A stretch of 64,000 nt of DNA from Actinomyces capricornis (lineage in GTDB: Bacteria > Actinomycetota > Actinomycetes > Actinomycetales > Actinomycetaceae): contig NZ_AP025017.1 in the NCBI RefSeq assembly GCF_019974135.1, forward strand, positions 2,604,001-2,668,000. The letters run 5' to 3'. Positions within the stretch are counted from its first letter, which is position 1; each line of letters starts with the position of its first letter. Below the pieces are notes generated by a model. That model was not told the DNA's origin, did not search any database, and saw nothing but the letters and a program-made list of their open reading frames with translations. Position numbers and translations under genes: made by a program. Below are positions 44,394 to 54,701 of this stretch, in pieces.

Positions 44394-45466
44394 GTGCAGG
44401 ACAGCCCGGTGCGCAGAGCCTGCAGGTTCGCCTTCATCCCATCGACGTAGCTGCCCTTCTCAGGGGCCGACTCCATGGGGCTCAGAACAGCGGTGGTGGC
44501 GCCCGTCTCGCTGGCCAGGGCGTCGGCGGTCTTGGTGGAGACCAGCTCCTCGGTGTAGATCGTCGTGGTCCCGGTCTCCTCCACGACCTTCTTGATCGCC
44601 GCGATCTGGGCGGGGCTGGGCTCGGCCTCGGGGTCGATGCCCGAGACCGAGGCCTGGGTCAGTCCGTAGCGCTCGGCCAGGTAGCCGAAGGCGGAGTGGG
44701 AGGTGACGAAGGTCGTGCGCTCGCAGGTGGCCAGGCCCTCCTGGTAGCTGGTGTCCAGGGAGGTCAGCTCGGTGGTGAGGGCCTCGAGGTTCTTCTGGTA
44801 GTCGGCGGCGTGGTCGGGGTCGGCGGCCGAGAGGGCCTCCTCCACGGCGGTGGCCGCTGCGCTCATGCGCTGGGGGTCGAGCCAGAAGTGCGGGTCGAGG
44901 CCGTCGGAGTGCTCATGGTCGTGGTCGTGGGCCTCCTCGGTGCCGTGGTCGTGGGCCTCCTCGGTTCCGTGGTCGTGGCCCTCCTCGGTGCCGTGGTCGT
45001 GGGCCTCCTCGGTGCCGTGGTCGTGGTCATGCCCATGATCGTGGTCGTGCTCCACGCCGTCGTGGTGGACCAGGTCGGCCTGGGCCGACAGGTCCAGGAC
45101 CGTGGGCCCGGAGACCTGGGCGACGGCGTCGTCGAGCGAGGGCTGGAATCCCGGGACATAGGCGATGATGTCGGCCTGGCCCAGGGCGGCGACGTCCTTG
45201 GGGGAGAGCTCGTAGTCATGGGGCTCGACATTCGTCGGCGTCACCGAGGTCACGGTGACGTGCTCCCCGCCGATGGTCTCGGCCAGGAAGCCGATGGGGT
45301 AGAAGGAGGTCGAGACGGCCAGCGAGCCGCCGTCGGCGCCTCCCGAGGAGTCCTCCCCGCTCAGGGCGGAGCAGGCCGTCAGGCCCGCTGCCAGGATGAG
45401 TGCCGCGCCTGCCGCGGCCGCGCGGCGCAGTGGGCGCGCCGCGGATGTGCTCGTCGAATCATTCAT
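44390..45466 (-). CDS. znuA: Zinc-binding lipoprotein of ABC transporter
   Basis: 358 residues. Lipoprotein signal with RRAA and lipobox LTAC (Cys32), so it is anchored outside. Cluster A-I solute-binding fold with metal ligands in [35 protein letters not shown] and the late YTEELVS. Between the first and second ligand is a His/Asp-rich loop made of repeated HDHGTEEA units, as in zinc-specific ZnuA. ATG at 45466 is 7 nt after GAGAAT and touches a Zur-type box. Further upstream starts lie inside the promoter. Confidence 0.94.
   Translation of the reverse strand: MNDSTSTSAARPLRRAAAAGAALILAAGLTACSALSGEDSSGGADGGSLAVSTSFYPIGFLAETIGGEHVTVTSVTPTNVEPHDYELSPKDVAALGQADIIAYVPGFQPSLDDAVAQVSGPTVLDLSAQADLVHHDGVEHDHDHGHDHDHGTEEAHDHGTEEGHDHGTEEAHDHGTEEAHDHDHEHSDGLDPHFWLDPQRMSAAATAVEEALSAADPDHAADYQKNLEALTTELTSLDTSYQEGLATCERTTFVTSHSAFGYLAERYGLTQASVSGIDPEAEPSPAQIAAIKKVVEETGTTTIYTEELVSTKTADALASETGATTAVLSPMESAPEKGSYVDGMKANLQALRTGLSCT
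44921..45016 (-). repeat. 24-bp tandem repeat inside znuA
   Basis: Four consecutive 24-bp units (44921, 44945, 44969, 44993) based on GTGGTCGTGGGCCTCCTCGG plus TGCC on the + strand, encoding four copies of an eight-residue HDHGTEEA unit. Near-identity of the units implies recent expansion and likely length variation between strains. Confidence 0.85.
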
Positions 45467-45502
45467 GCGAATCATTCTCAACGCATCGGGTGGTCGGGTC
45501 AA
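45466..45502 (-). promoter_or_regulatory. znu promoter with Zur/Fur-type box
   Basis: Minus strand: TTGACC (45502-45497), 17 nt, GAGAAT (45479-45474), then 7 nt to the ATG. The 15-mer TGAGAATGATTCGCA (45480-45466) fits the 7-1-7 pattern TGAnAATnATTnTCA except for one base and covers the -10. Binding of Zn-Zur would shut the promoter. Confidence 0.75.
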
Positions 45503-45643
45503 ACCGCGCCACGCCCCTTCGTGAGACGCCTCGCACCCGCGGCCATCCAGCCCATGGCGGCCACCGGGGGCGGGCCGCCTACACTGGCCCCACTCGTTCC
45601 CGCCAACCAGGTGGGATCGCGACGACTCCCAAGGAGAGAACCG

Positions 45644-47035
<1,392 letters not shown>

Positions 47036-47053
47036 CCGGTCCCTGAGCCCACC

Positions 47054-47094
47054 GCGCATCCCCGGCCGCCCATCCTCGGCGGCCGGGGATGCGC
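47054..47094 (+). terminator. Terminator hairpin after glyS
   Basis: 17-bp perfect arms, GCGCATCCCCGGCCGCC (47054-47070) and GGCGGCCGGGGATGCGC (47078-47094), with a 7-nt loop. No T-run follows. Confidence 0.85.
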
Positions 47095-47151
47095 CGTCAT
47101 GGGGAGTGCCGGCATCGGGACGGCGCGGCCACCGGGGCGCCCGCGGGGTGC

Positions 47152-48528
47152 ATGATGGTCCGCGTGAGCCACGAGACGACGTCGGAGACCGCCCCATCGG
47201 ACAGCGCCCCCCAGCCGCCCCACGGCACGGGCGGCCATATCCACTCCCACTCCCACTCCGGCCCCCTCAACCTCGACGCCTACGAGGCCCAGGTGGTACG
47301 CACCGTCCTGGCCATCATCGTGGGGGTCCTGGTGATCGCCACCCTGGTGGGCCTGGCCATCCTGTGGCCGGGCAGGAGCACGCTGGTGGGCTCGCGCCCC
47401 TTCGCCGTCGAGGGCGTGGCCCTGGAGACCGCCACCGTCACCTCCCGCGATGTCGAGGACTGCCAGGACGCCACCGGCGCCCTGGAGGGGGTGTCCAACG
47501 GCGCCCTGCTCAAGGACGCGGTGTGCGCCACCATCAACTCCGGCGCCGGCGAGGGCCTGGTCATGCCCGTGCACATCCCGACCGAGTCGCTGCGCATCGC
47601 CAAGCCGGGCGACACCCTCCAAGTCATGTACTCCCCGGAGGCCGTGGCCTCGGGCACCCCCTACGTCTTCGTGGACTACCAGCGCCAGGTTCCCGTGGCG
47701 GCCCTGAGCGTCCTCTACCTGGTTCTCGTGGTGGCCGTGGCCGGGCGCAAGGGCGCCCTGAGCGTCCTGGGACTGCTGGTGGCCACCGCCGTGCTCGTGC
47801 TGTTCATGATCCCCGCGCTGCTGGCCGGCTCCTCCCCGCTGGCGGTCACCCTCGTGGGCTCCATGGCCATGATGCTGGCCGCCGTCTACGTGGCCCATGG
47901 GGTGAGCGTGCGCACCACGACGGCGCTGCTGGGCACGGTGGCGGGCGTGGTCATCACCGTGGTGCTCTCCCTGTGGGGCACGGGCACCGCCCGGCTGACC
48001 GGCGCCACCGACGAGTCCGCCCTGACCCTGGCCTCGGTGGTCGAGGGCATCGACCTGCAGACCCTGCTGACCTGCGGCATGGTCATCGCCGGGCTGGGGG
48101 TCCTCAACGATGTCACCATCACCCAGGCCTCCGCGGTCTGGGAGCTGCACGCCGCCAACCCCGCGATGTCGGGCGCCCGCCTGTTCACCGGGGGCATGCG
48201 CATCGGGCGGGACCACATCGCCTCGACCGTCTACACCCTGGCCTTCGCCTACGCCGGCACAGCCCTGCCCCTCATCCTGTCGGCCGCCCTCATCGACCGG
48301 CCCGTGATGGGGACACTGCTGTCGGGGGAGATCGCCGAGGAGATCGTGCGCACCCTGGTCTCCTCCATCGGCCTGGTCCTGGCCATCCCCGCCACCACCG
48401 CCATCGCCGCCGCCCTGTGCCGCATCACCGTTCCGGTGGAGGAGGACGAGGACATCGAGGGCCCTGAGCAGGCCGAGCGCATCGAGCAGGCCGAGGAGCC
48501 CGGGGGCCTGGCCGCTCGCGGTGCCTGA
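47152..48528 (+). CDS. YibE/F-like membrane protein
   Basis: 458 residues. A His-rich N-terminal patch (HIHSHSHSG), one membrane segment near 50-70, an extracellular domain to about 185, then seven or eight membrane segments. The second part contains the YibE/F pattern GMVIAGLGVLNDVTITQASAVWEL and GRDHIASTVYTLAFAYAGTALPL. Family function is unknown; a transport role has been suggested elsewhere. ATG at 47152 or 47155 is possible, and no clear ribosome site decides. Convergent with dusB. Confidence 0.82.
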   Translation: MMVRVSHETTSETAPSDSAPQPPHGTGGHIHSHSHSGPLNLDAYEAQVVRTVLAIIVGVLVIATLVGLAILWPGRSTLVGSRPFAVEGVALETATVTSRDVEDCQDATGALEGVSNGALLKDAVCATINSGAGEGLVMPVHIPTESLRIAKPGDTLQVMYSPEAVASGTPYVFVDYQRQVPVAALSVLYLVLVVAVAGRKGALSVLGLLVATAVLVLFMIPALLAGSSPLAVTLVGSMAMMLAAVYVAHGVSVRTTTALLGTVAGVVITVVLSLWGTGTARLTGATDESALTLASVVEGIDLQTLLTCGMVIAGLGVLNDVTITQASAVWELHAANPAMSGARLFTGGMRIGRDHIASTVYTLAFAYAGTALPLILSAALIDRPVMGTLLSGEIAEEIVRTLVSSIGLVLAIPATTAIAAALCRITVPVEEDEDIEGPEQAERIEQAEEPGGLAARGA

Positions 48529-48590
48529 CCCGCCGCCGCTGGCCTGCCTGACCCGCCGTCGCTCAGACGCCGCTGCGCGGGCCGTCTCGC

Positions 48591-49892
48591 TCAGCCCCCG
48601 GAGACGTCGTGCTCGGCGTCGGCCAGCATCTCGCGATCCGCGTGGGCCAGGTAGGGGGAGTCCAGCCAGCCCTCGGGCAGGTGGGGGGTCTTGGGGCTGC
48701 CGGCCCGGCCCCGCGGGCCCTCGGCGGCCGCGCCCGGGAAGGGCACCTGCTCGGGCAGCTGGGAGCGCATCCGGGCCAGGCCTGCCTCCAGGGTGGCCAG
48801 GTCCCGCACCTGCATGAGCATGGCGCGAGCCGCCCCGCCCACCGGGTAGCCCTTGAGATACCACCCCACATGCTTGCGCAGATCGCGCACACCCCGGTCC
48901 TCACCCATCTCCTCGGCCAGCATCCGCCCGTGCTCGCAGATGACGGCGATGACGGCGTCCAGATCGGGGCGGGTGCGCTCCTCACGCCCGTGCATGGCCG
49001 CCACGATGTCGGCGAAGAGCCAGGGCCGCCCCTGGCAGCCGCGCCCCACCACCACGCCGTCGCAGCCGGTGGAGCGCATCATCTCCACCGCGTCCTGGCC
49101 GCTCCACACATCCCCGTTGCCCAGCACCGGCAGGCTGGTGGCCTCCTTGAGCCGGGCGATCTGGTCCCAGCGAGCCGTCCCCGAGTAGTGCTGGCGGGCG
49201 GTACGGGCATGCAGGGCCACGGCGCTGATCCCCGCATCGGCCGCGGCCCGGGCGGCGTCCAGGAAGGTCTCGTGGGACTCATCGATCCCCAGGCGCATCT
49301 TGATGGTCACCGGCACCTCGCGCTCCCGCCGCGCCGCCCTGGCGGCCTGCCCCGAGGCGCGCACCGCCTCGCCCATGATGGCCGCCAGCAGGTCGCGCTT
49401 CCACGGCAGGGCCGCGCCCCCGCCCTTGCGGGTGACCTTGGGCACCGGGCAGCCGAAGTTGAGGTCGATGTGGTCGGCCAGGTCCTCCTCCACCAGGATC
49501 CTCACCGCGGCTCCCACCGTGGCCGGGTCGACCCCGTAGAGCTGGATGGAGCGCACCCGCTCGCCCGGATCGGTGCGCACCATGCTCAGGGTCCGCTCGT
49601 TGCGCTCCACCAGGGCCCGGGTGGTGACCATCTCGGTGACGTACAGCCCGGCGGGACCGGTCAGGCCGCCCTCGGGCGTGGGCTGGGGCCCGGGCCGGGA
49701 GGGGCGCAGCGCCTCGGGCAGGGCCTCCTCGGCGAAGCGGCGGCACAGCCTGCGGAAGGAGGCATTGGTGACCCCCGCCATGGGGGCGAGCTCGACCGGC
49801 GTGGCGACCTCGATGGGGCCGATGCGCAGCGGGGCTGCCTGCGGTGCGTGCGTGGGCGATGCGTCGACGGGGGTATTCTCAGCGGTGGTCAC
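48591..49892 (-). CDS. dusB: tRNA-dihydrouridine synthase
   Basis: 433 residues. FMN TIM barrel with VELAPMAGVTNASFRRLCRRF, IDLNFGCPVPKVTRKGGGAAL (catalytic Cys in NFGCP), VTIKMRLGID, ALHARTARQHYSG and VLGNGDVWSGQDAVEMMRSTGCDGVVVGRGCQGRPWLF. Reduces uridines in tRNA D-loops. The glyS-dusB proximity is common in actinobacteria. The C-terminal helical domain ends with a Pro/Gly-rich tail. GTG at 49892 is 6 nt after CAGCAT. Confidence 0.93.
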   Translation of the reverse strand: MTTAENTPVDASPTHAPQAAPLRIGPIEVATPVELAPMAGVTNASFRRLCRRFAEEALPEALRPSRPGPQPTPEGGLTGPAGLYVTEMVTTRALVERNERTLSMVRTDPGERVRSIQLYGVDPATVGAAVRILVEEDLADHIDLNFGCPVPKVTRKGGGAALPWKRDLLAAIMGEAVRASGQAARAARREREVPVTIKMRLGIDESHETFLDAARAAADAGISAVALHARTARQHYSGTARWDQIARLKEATSLPVLGNGDVWSGQDAVEMMRSTGCDGVVVGRGCQGRPWLFADIVAAMHGREERTRPDLDAVIAVICEHGRMLAEEMGEDRGVRDLRKHVGWYLKGYPVGGAARAMLMQVRDLATLEAGLARMRSQLPEQVPFPGAAAEGPRGRAGSPKTPHLPEGWLDSPYLAHADREMLADAEHDVSGG

Positions 49893-49964
49893 CGGGCCAT
49901 GCTGGCACAGGGCCGGCGCGGACCGGCACAGGCGTGACGCAGGCCGCGCGCGACCGGCCGCGCG

Positions 49965-50025
49965 GGGTCAGCATGCGGCCAGCGTGGGGCCAGCGTGGGG
50001 CCAGTGTGGGGTCAGTATGGGGTCA
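49965..50025. repeat. 11-bp tandem repeats upstream of fabG
   Basis: Five units of about 11 bp with consensus GGGYCAGYRTG, spaced one helical turn apart, ending 75 bp before the fabG promoter. May be a slippage product or binding sites on one face of the helix. Confidence 0.55.
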
Positions 50026-50112
50026 TGGCCCGCCGGGCCGGGTCCGTCGTGGCGCCCGGGCCCCGGAGGGCCGGACCCGCGCCCCGCGGCATCATTCCTC
50101 TAGGGTGAGGGC

Positions 50113-50838
50113 GTGAGTGAGCAGACCGCCCCCGAGCCGCGTGCCGTCGTCGTCACCGGCGCCTCGCGCGGCATCGGGGCCGCCGTCGCCGCGGCCCTGG
50201 CCGCCCGGGGGGAGCGCGTGGCCGGGATCTCCCGCAGCGGCACCGCCCCCGACGGCGTCCTCCCCCTGAGCGCCGACGTCAGCGACCGCACCGCCCTGGC
50301 GGCCGCGATGAGCGCCGCCGCCGGCGCCCACGGCCCCGCCCAGGTGCTCATCACCGCCGCGGGAGTGAGCTCCCCGGCCCTGGCCGCGGGCATCGGCCCC
50401 CAGGCCTGGGATGAGGCCCTGGGGGTCAACCTCAGCGGCACCTTCAACGCCGTCCAGGAGGCCCTGCCCGCCATGATGCGCCAGCGCCGCGGCGCCATCG
50501 TCCTGGTCTCCTCGGTCCTGGCCGCCCGCGGGGGAGTGGGCACCGCCGCCTACGGGGCCTCTAAGGGCGGGGTCGAGGGGCTGACGCGCAGCCTGGCCCG
50601 CGAGCTCGCGCCCCGGCGCATCACCGTCAACGCCGTCGCCCCCGGATTCGTCGAGACCGACATGACCGCCTCCCTGACCCCTGCCCAGCGCGAGGACCAC
50701 CTGCGCCAGATCCCCCTGGGGCGCTTCGCCGACCCCCGGGAGGTGGTCGGCCCCATCCTCTTCCTGGCCTCCCCGGGGGCCTCCTACGTCACCGGCGCCG
50801 TCCTGGGCGTCGACGGCGGACTGGGGATGGGCCGGTGA
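50113..50838 (+). CDS. fabG: 3-oxoacyl-[acyl-carrier-protein] reductase
   Basis: 241-residue short-chain dehydrogenase. NADP-binding VVVTGASRGIGAAVA at about 12-26, the NAG-equivalent ITAAGVSS, catalytic Ser in VLVSSVLA, YGASKGG with Tyr and Lys, and PGFVETDMT. Reduces beta-ketoacyl-ACP in fatty-acid elongation. Directly coupled to an enoyl reductase through GTGA, as in the mabA-inhA pair of mycobacteria. GTG at 50113 is 6 nt after TAGGGT. Confidence 0.9.
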   Translation: MSEQTAPEPRAVVVTGASRGIGAAVAAALAARGERVAGISRSGTAPDGVLPLSADVSDRTALAAAMSAAAGAHGPAQVLITAAGVSSPALAAGIGPQAWDEALGVNLSGTFNAVQEALPAMMRQRRGAIVLVSSVLAARGGVGTAAYGASKGGVEGLTRSLARELAPRRITVNAVAPGFVETDMTASLTPAQREDHLRQIPLGRFADPREVVGPILFLASPGASYVTGAVLGVDGGLGMGR

Positions 50839-51695
50839 CCCCGGCGGAGTCGGCGGACTCGGTGGGCCCGGTGGGCCCGGCGGAGCAGGTGGGCCCGGCC
50901 CCCGGTCTCCTGGCGGGCCGCACCATCGTGGTCACCGGGGTGCTGCGGCCCACCTCGATCGCCACCTCCATCGCCGCCCTGGCCCACCGCGAGGGTGCGC
51001 GGGTCCTGCTCACCGGCGCCCCGGCCACCATCGGCGCCACCCGCTCCCTGGCCCGCCGCCTGGGACTGGAGGAGGCCCTGGCCCTGGATGCCTCCGACCC
51101 GGCGCAGCTGGCGGCGCTGGAGGCCGACCTCAGGGCGGCCGGCGTCGAGCGCCTCGACGGCCTGGTCCACGCCATCGCCCACGCCGACCGCGGGCTGCTG
51201 GGCACCGTGCTGCCCGACCAGGCGGGGCCGCCGGAACAGGCGGTGCTCAGGCAGCGCCGTCTCCAGGAGGCCTTCACCACCTCCGCAGCCTCCCTGGTCG
51301 AGCTCACCCAGGCGGTGCGCCCCCTGCTGGCCCCCGGTTCCAGCGTGGTGGCCCTGACCTTCGAGTCCACCCGCGCCCACCCCGGCTACGGCTGGATGGG
51401 CCCCCTCAAGGCGGCGCTGGAGGCCGGTGTGCGCTACCTGGCCGCCGAGCTGGGCGGGCAGGGGGTGCGCGTCAACGCCCTGAGCTGCGGTCCCCTGCGC
51501 ACCCCGGCGGCCTCGGCCATCCCGGGCCTGGACGACATGGCCGCCCGCTGGGCCCGGGCCGCGCCCCTGGGGTGGTCGGCCGAGGACGCTCAGCCGGTGG
51601 CGCGCAGTGCCCTGGCCCTGCTCTCCGACTGGCTGCCCGCCACCACCGGGCAGGTCCTGCGCGCTGATGGCGGGGCCTTCCTGGCCGGTCCCTGA
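50835..51695 (+). CDS. fabI: Enoyl-[acyl-carrier-protein] reductase (NADH)
   Basis: 286 residues of the FabI/InhA group. IVVTGVLRPTSIATSIAALAHREGARVLLTG is the FabI-type nucleotide-binding start, and YGWMGPLKAALEAGVRYLAAELGGQGVRVNALSCGPLRTPAA carries Tyr-x6-Lys of the active site. Reduces trans-2-enoyl-ACP in the last elongation step; this is the triclosan or isoniazid-adduct target class. Some spacing around the first Tyr and the loop after RT is unusual. The N-terminal 25 residues are extra. GTGA overlap with fabG. Confidence 0.88.
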   Translation: MTPAESADSVGPVGPAEQVGPAPGLLAGRTIVVTGVLRPTSIATSIAALAHREGARVLLTGAPATIGATRSLARRLGLEEALALDASDPAQLAALEADLRAAGVERLDGLVHAIAHADRGLLGTVLPDQAGPPEQAVLRQRRLQEAFTTSAASLVELTQAVRPLLAPGSSVVALTFESTRAHPGYGWMGPLKAALEAGVRYLAAELGGQGVRVNALSCGPLRTPAASAIPGLDDMAARWARAAPLGWSAEDAQPVARSALALLSDWLPATTGQVLRADGGAFLAGP

Positions 51696-51747
51696 GCGTG
51701 ACGGCGCCCCGCCGTCGTGCATCGCCCCAGTGCCGTAAGGTGGCACT

Positions 51748-52266
51748 GTGACAGCACAGACAACGGATATGAGGCGCCTGGTCCTCGTGCGCCACTCCAA
51801 GGCCTCCCACGATGCCCTGACCGACATCGAGCGCCCGCTGACCGCCAAGGGGGCCGCGCTGGCCGATCTGCTGGCCCGCGAGCTGCGCAGCCGCCTGATA
51901 TCCACCGATCTGCTCCTGGTCTCCCCGGCCGCCCGCGCCCGTGACACCGCCCGGCCCATCCGCAGCCGACTGGAGCCGGCGCGCACCAGTGTCCATGAGG
52001 AGATCTACACCATGGGCGCCACCGGGATCCTGGATCTGCTGGCCCAGGAGGGCCGGGATGCGCGCTCCATCGTCGTGGTGGGGCATGAGCCCACCGTCTC
52101 CATCCTGGGGCACATGCTCCACGACACCGATGACGACATCGCCGCCCAGATCTCCTTCGGCGTGCCCACGGCCACCGCCGTCCTCATCGATGTGCCCACC
52201 ACCTGGACCCGGCTCGAGCCCCGCAGCGCCCGCATCCGCGAGATCTTCACTGCCCGCCGTCGCTAG
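51748..52266 (+). CDS. SixA-like histidine phosphatase
   Basis: 172 residues. The RHG-type motif is LVRHSKAS (His16 nucleophile), with SPAARARDTA and a late VVGHEPTVS supplying the second His. SixA dephosphorylates a phosphohistidine in signalling proteins in E. coli; other members are general phosphatases. Here the partner is unknown. GTG at 51748 is 6 nt after TAAGGT. Ends just before a long palindrome shared with serB. Confidence 0.88.
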   Translation: MTAQTTDMRRLVLVRHSKASHDALTDIERPLTAKGAALADLLARELRSRLISTDLLLVSPAARARDTARPIRSRLEPARTSVHEEIYTMGATGILDLLAQEGRDARSIVVVGHEPTVSILGHMLHDTDDDIAAQISFGVPTATAVLIDVPTTWTRLEPRSARIREIFTARRR

Positions 52267-52274
52267 CCCTAACC

Positions 52275-52342
52275 TTCGACAATTTGCATGAGATCGTACT
52301 TCTCCAGGCCCGGAAAAGGCCGATCTCATGCAAATTGTCGAA
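52275..52342. repeat. 22-bp perfect palindrome between sixA-like gene and serB
   Basis: Arms at 52275-52296 and 52321-52342 (left arm starts TTCGACAATTTGCATGAG) are perfectly complementary over 22 bp with a 24-nt loop. The right arm contains the last codons and stop of serB; the left arm repeats them inverted. AT content is far above the surroundings. Probably a two-way terminator. Confidence 0.85.
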
Positions 52343-53039
52343 AAGAAGGGGGTGATGGGAGGAGGTCGAGGACGGCGCGCAGATCGCGCACGTGCACCGC
52401 GGCGGGCGCCTGGTCCACCACCACCGGCTTGGCGCAGAAGGCCACCCCCAGGCCCGCCGCACCGATCATGCCCAGGTCATTGGCGCCATCGCCCACCGCC
52501 ACCGTGCGCTCCATCGGCACCCCATCGGCAGCCGCCCAGGTGCGCAGCAGCCGCTCCTTCTCCGCGCGGTCCACCACCCGGCCCAGCACCCGCCCGCTGA
52601 GGCCCCCTCCATCGACCCCCAAGCGGTTGGCCGCCACATGGTCCAGGCCCAGCCGGGAGGCCAGCGGGCCGACCACCTCCATGAAGCCCCCCGAAACCAC
52701 CCCCACACGGCAGCCACGGGCGTGGAGCTCCTCGATGAGCTCCACGGCCCCGGTGGTCAGGCTCACCTGCCGGCCCACCTCCTCCAGTGCGCTGACGGGA
52801 ACGCCCCGAAGGGCCGCGACCCGCTCATGCAGGGAGGCGGTGAAGTCCAGCTCTCCGCGCATCGCCCGCTGCGTGATCCGCGCGACCTGCTCGCGAACCC
52901 CCGCGTGCTCGGCGATGAGCTCGATGACCTCCTGGTCGATGAGCGTGGAGTCCACATCCATCACCAGCAGGCCCGGGCCCTCCTGAAGCAGTGGGCCACT
53001 GGCGCGCGCGCCGCTGACGCGGTCGGGGGAGGAGGTCAT
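52326..53039 (-). CDS. serB: Phosphoserine phosphatase
   Basis: 237-residue HAD phosphatase. DVDST (Asp28 nucleophile, Asp30) near the start, the MRGELDF substrate segment, GVVSGGF and VGDGANDLGMI complete the family motifs. Last step of serine synthesis. No ACT domain, so it is the short form. The C-terminal codons lie in the palindrome shared with the sixA-like gene. ATG at 53039 is 6 nt after TAGCAT. Confidence 0.94.
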   Translation of the reverse strand: MTSSPDRVSGARASGPLLQEGPGLLVMDVDSTLIDQEVIELIAEHAGVREQVARITQRAMRGELDFTASLHERVAALRGVPVSALEEVGRQVSLTTGAVELIEELHARGCRVGVVSGGFMEVVGPLASRLGLDHVAANRLGVDGGGLSGRVLGRVVDRAEKERLLRTWAAADGVPMERTVAVGDGANDLGMIGAAGLGVAFCAKPVVVDQAPAAVHVRDLRAVLDLLPSPPSFRQFA

Positions 53040-53153
53040 AGCCGCATGCTAGCGACCATGCGCGCGGGGCGCCGTCGTCGGGGGGAATCGACGACGGCGC
53101 CCCGCCAGCTGGGCTGACCGGCCGGCCATCGGGCCGCCGGCCCCTGCCGGGCC

Positions 53154-54398
53154 TCAGCGCGTGACCGCCTGGCCCTTGGCCACCACGGTGATGCCCGACT
53201 CGGTGACGGTGAAGCCGCGCTCACGGTCGTGCTCGGGGTCGATGCCCACCATGGCGCCCTCCTCCACGCGCACGTACTTGTCCAGGATGGCGCGGTTGAC
53301 CACGGTGTTGCGGCCCACCTCCACCCCGTCCATGAGCACCGACTCGCGCACCGAGGACCAGGAGTTGACCCGCACCCCGGGGGAGAGCACCGAGGAGATC
53401 ACCTCACCGCCCGAGACGATGACGCCGGGGGAGACGATGGAGTCCACCGCGTGGCCCAGGCGCTCGTGGTGCCCGTAGACGAACTTCGCCGGGGGCATGG
53501 CCGTCTGGTAGCCGGCGAACAGCGGCCAGCGGTCGTTGTAGAGGTTGAACACCGGGGTCACCGAGATGAGGTCCTGGTGCGCCTCGTAGAAGGCGTCCAC
53601 CGTTCCCACGTCGCGCCAGTAGTCGCAGTCTCGCTCCGAGGAGCCCGGGACGTTGTTGTCCTTGAAGTCGTAGACGCCGGCCCGGCCCTGGGCCACGAAC
53701 CAGGGCACGATGGAGCCGCCCATGTCGTGCTTGGAGGTCTCGTCGGCCGCATCCACGGTGACGGCCTCCAGGAGGGCGTCGGCGTCCATGATGTAGTTGC
53801 CCATGGAGGCCAGGACCTCCTCGGGGGAGTCTGGCAGGCCCGGAGTCTCCTTGGGCTTCTCCACGAAGGCCTTGATCTTGCCGCGGTTCTCCGGCGCCGT
53901 CTCGATGACGCCGAACTGGTCGGCCAGGGAGCGCGGCTGGCGGATGCCGGCCACCGTGCAGGGCAGCCCCGAGGCGATGTGGTGCTCCAGCATCTGGGAG
54001 AAGTCCATGCGGTAGATGTTGTCCGCGCCGGTGATGACCACGTAGTCCGGCCGCTCGTCGTCGAGCAGGTTGAGGGACTGGAAGATGGCATCGGCCGAGC
54101 CCAGGAACCAGTGCTTGCCCACGCGCTGCTGGGCGGGCACCGGGGCGATGTAGTTGCCCAGCATGTCGGACATGCGCCAGGTCTTGGAGATGTGGCGGTC
54201 CAGGGAGTGGGACTTGTACTGGGTGAGAACCACGACCTTGAGGAAGCCGGAGTTGATCATGTTGGACAGGGAGAAGTCGATGAGCCGGTAGATGCCGCCG
54301 AAGGGAACGGCGGGCTTGGCACGGTCCACCGTCAGTGGCATGAGGCGCTTGCCTTCACCGCCTGCCAGGACGATTGCGAGAACACGAGGTTGAGCCAT
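53154..54398 (-). CDS. glgC: Glucose-1-phosphate adenylyltransferase
   Basis: 414 residues. Nucleotidyltransferase core with [28 protein letters not shown] (about 8-35), [21 protein letters not shown]-like [13 protein letters not shown] and MGNYIM, then a left-handed beta-helix C-terminus. Makes ADP-glucose for glycogen. ATG at 54398 is chosen: it lies 7 nt after TAGTGT. Divergent from glgA with about 300 bp between. Confidence 0.96.
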   Translation of the reverse strand: MAQPRVLAIVLAGGEGKRLMPLTVDRAKPAVPFGGIYRLIDFSLSNMINSGFLKVVVLTQYKSHSLDRHISKTWRMSDMLGNYIAPVPAQQRVGKHWFLGSADAIFQSLNLLDDERPDYVVITGADNIYRMDFSQMLEHHIASGLPCTVAGIRQPRSLADQFGVIETAPENRGKIKAFVEKPKETPGLPDSPEEVLASMGNYIMDADALLEAVTVDAADETSKHDMGGSIVPWFVAQGRAGVYDFKDNNVPGSSERDCDYWRDVGTVDAFYEAHQDLISVTPVFNLYNDRWPLFAGYQTAMPPAKFVYGHHERLGHAVDSIVSPGVIVSGGEVISSVLSPGVRVNSWSSVRESVLMDGVEVGRNTVVNRAILDKYVRVEEGAMVGIDPEHDRERGFTVTESGITVVAKGQAVTR

Positions 54399-54701
54399 GT
54401 GGCCCACACTACTTCCCCGGGGCGGCTTAGGGGAGGTATTGGCGTGACGGAATCATCAAACCGTGCGCCTCCCGCCTCCCTCGGGCCCAGCGGGCGCCTC
54501 ACCCCTGGCCTACGTCCCAGATACGGCCCGCTCCGGCTGCTGGAGGCCGTCGCTGGGGCCCAGAAGATCAGATCAGTGCGCCGAACGCTTCCGCAGCGGG
54601 CACGGTACGGCTACCGTCGGATGTGCAGCCCGGCACATCTCGGGCCGCCACCCAGACACCACCGCTGGTGCGAGATCAGCCCCCTAAGGAGAGGCACACC
54701 C
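54399..54701. promoter_or_regulatory. Divergent glgC-glgA control region
   Basis: About 300 bp without a gene. On the glgC side TAGTGT (54111-offset position 54106-54111 on + as ACACTA at 54406-54411) is the -10. On the glgA side CTAAGGAGAGG gives the ribosome site. No operator was recognised. Confidence 0.4.
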
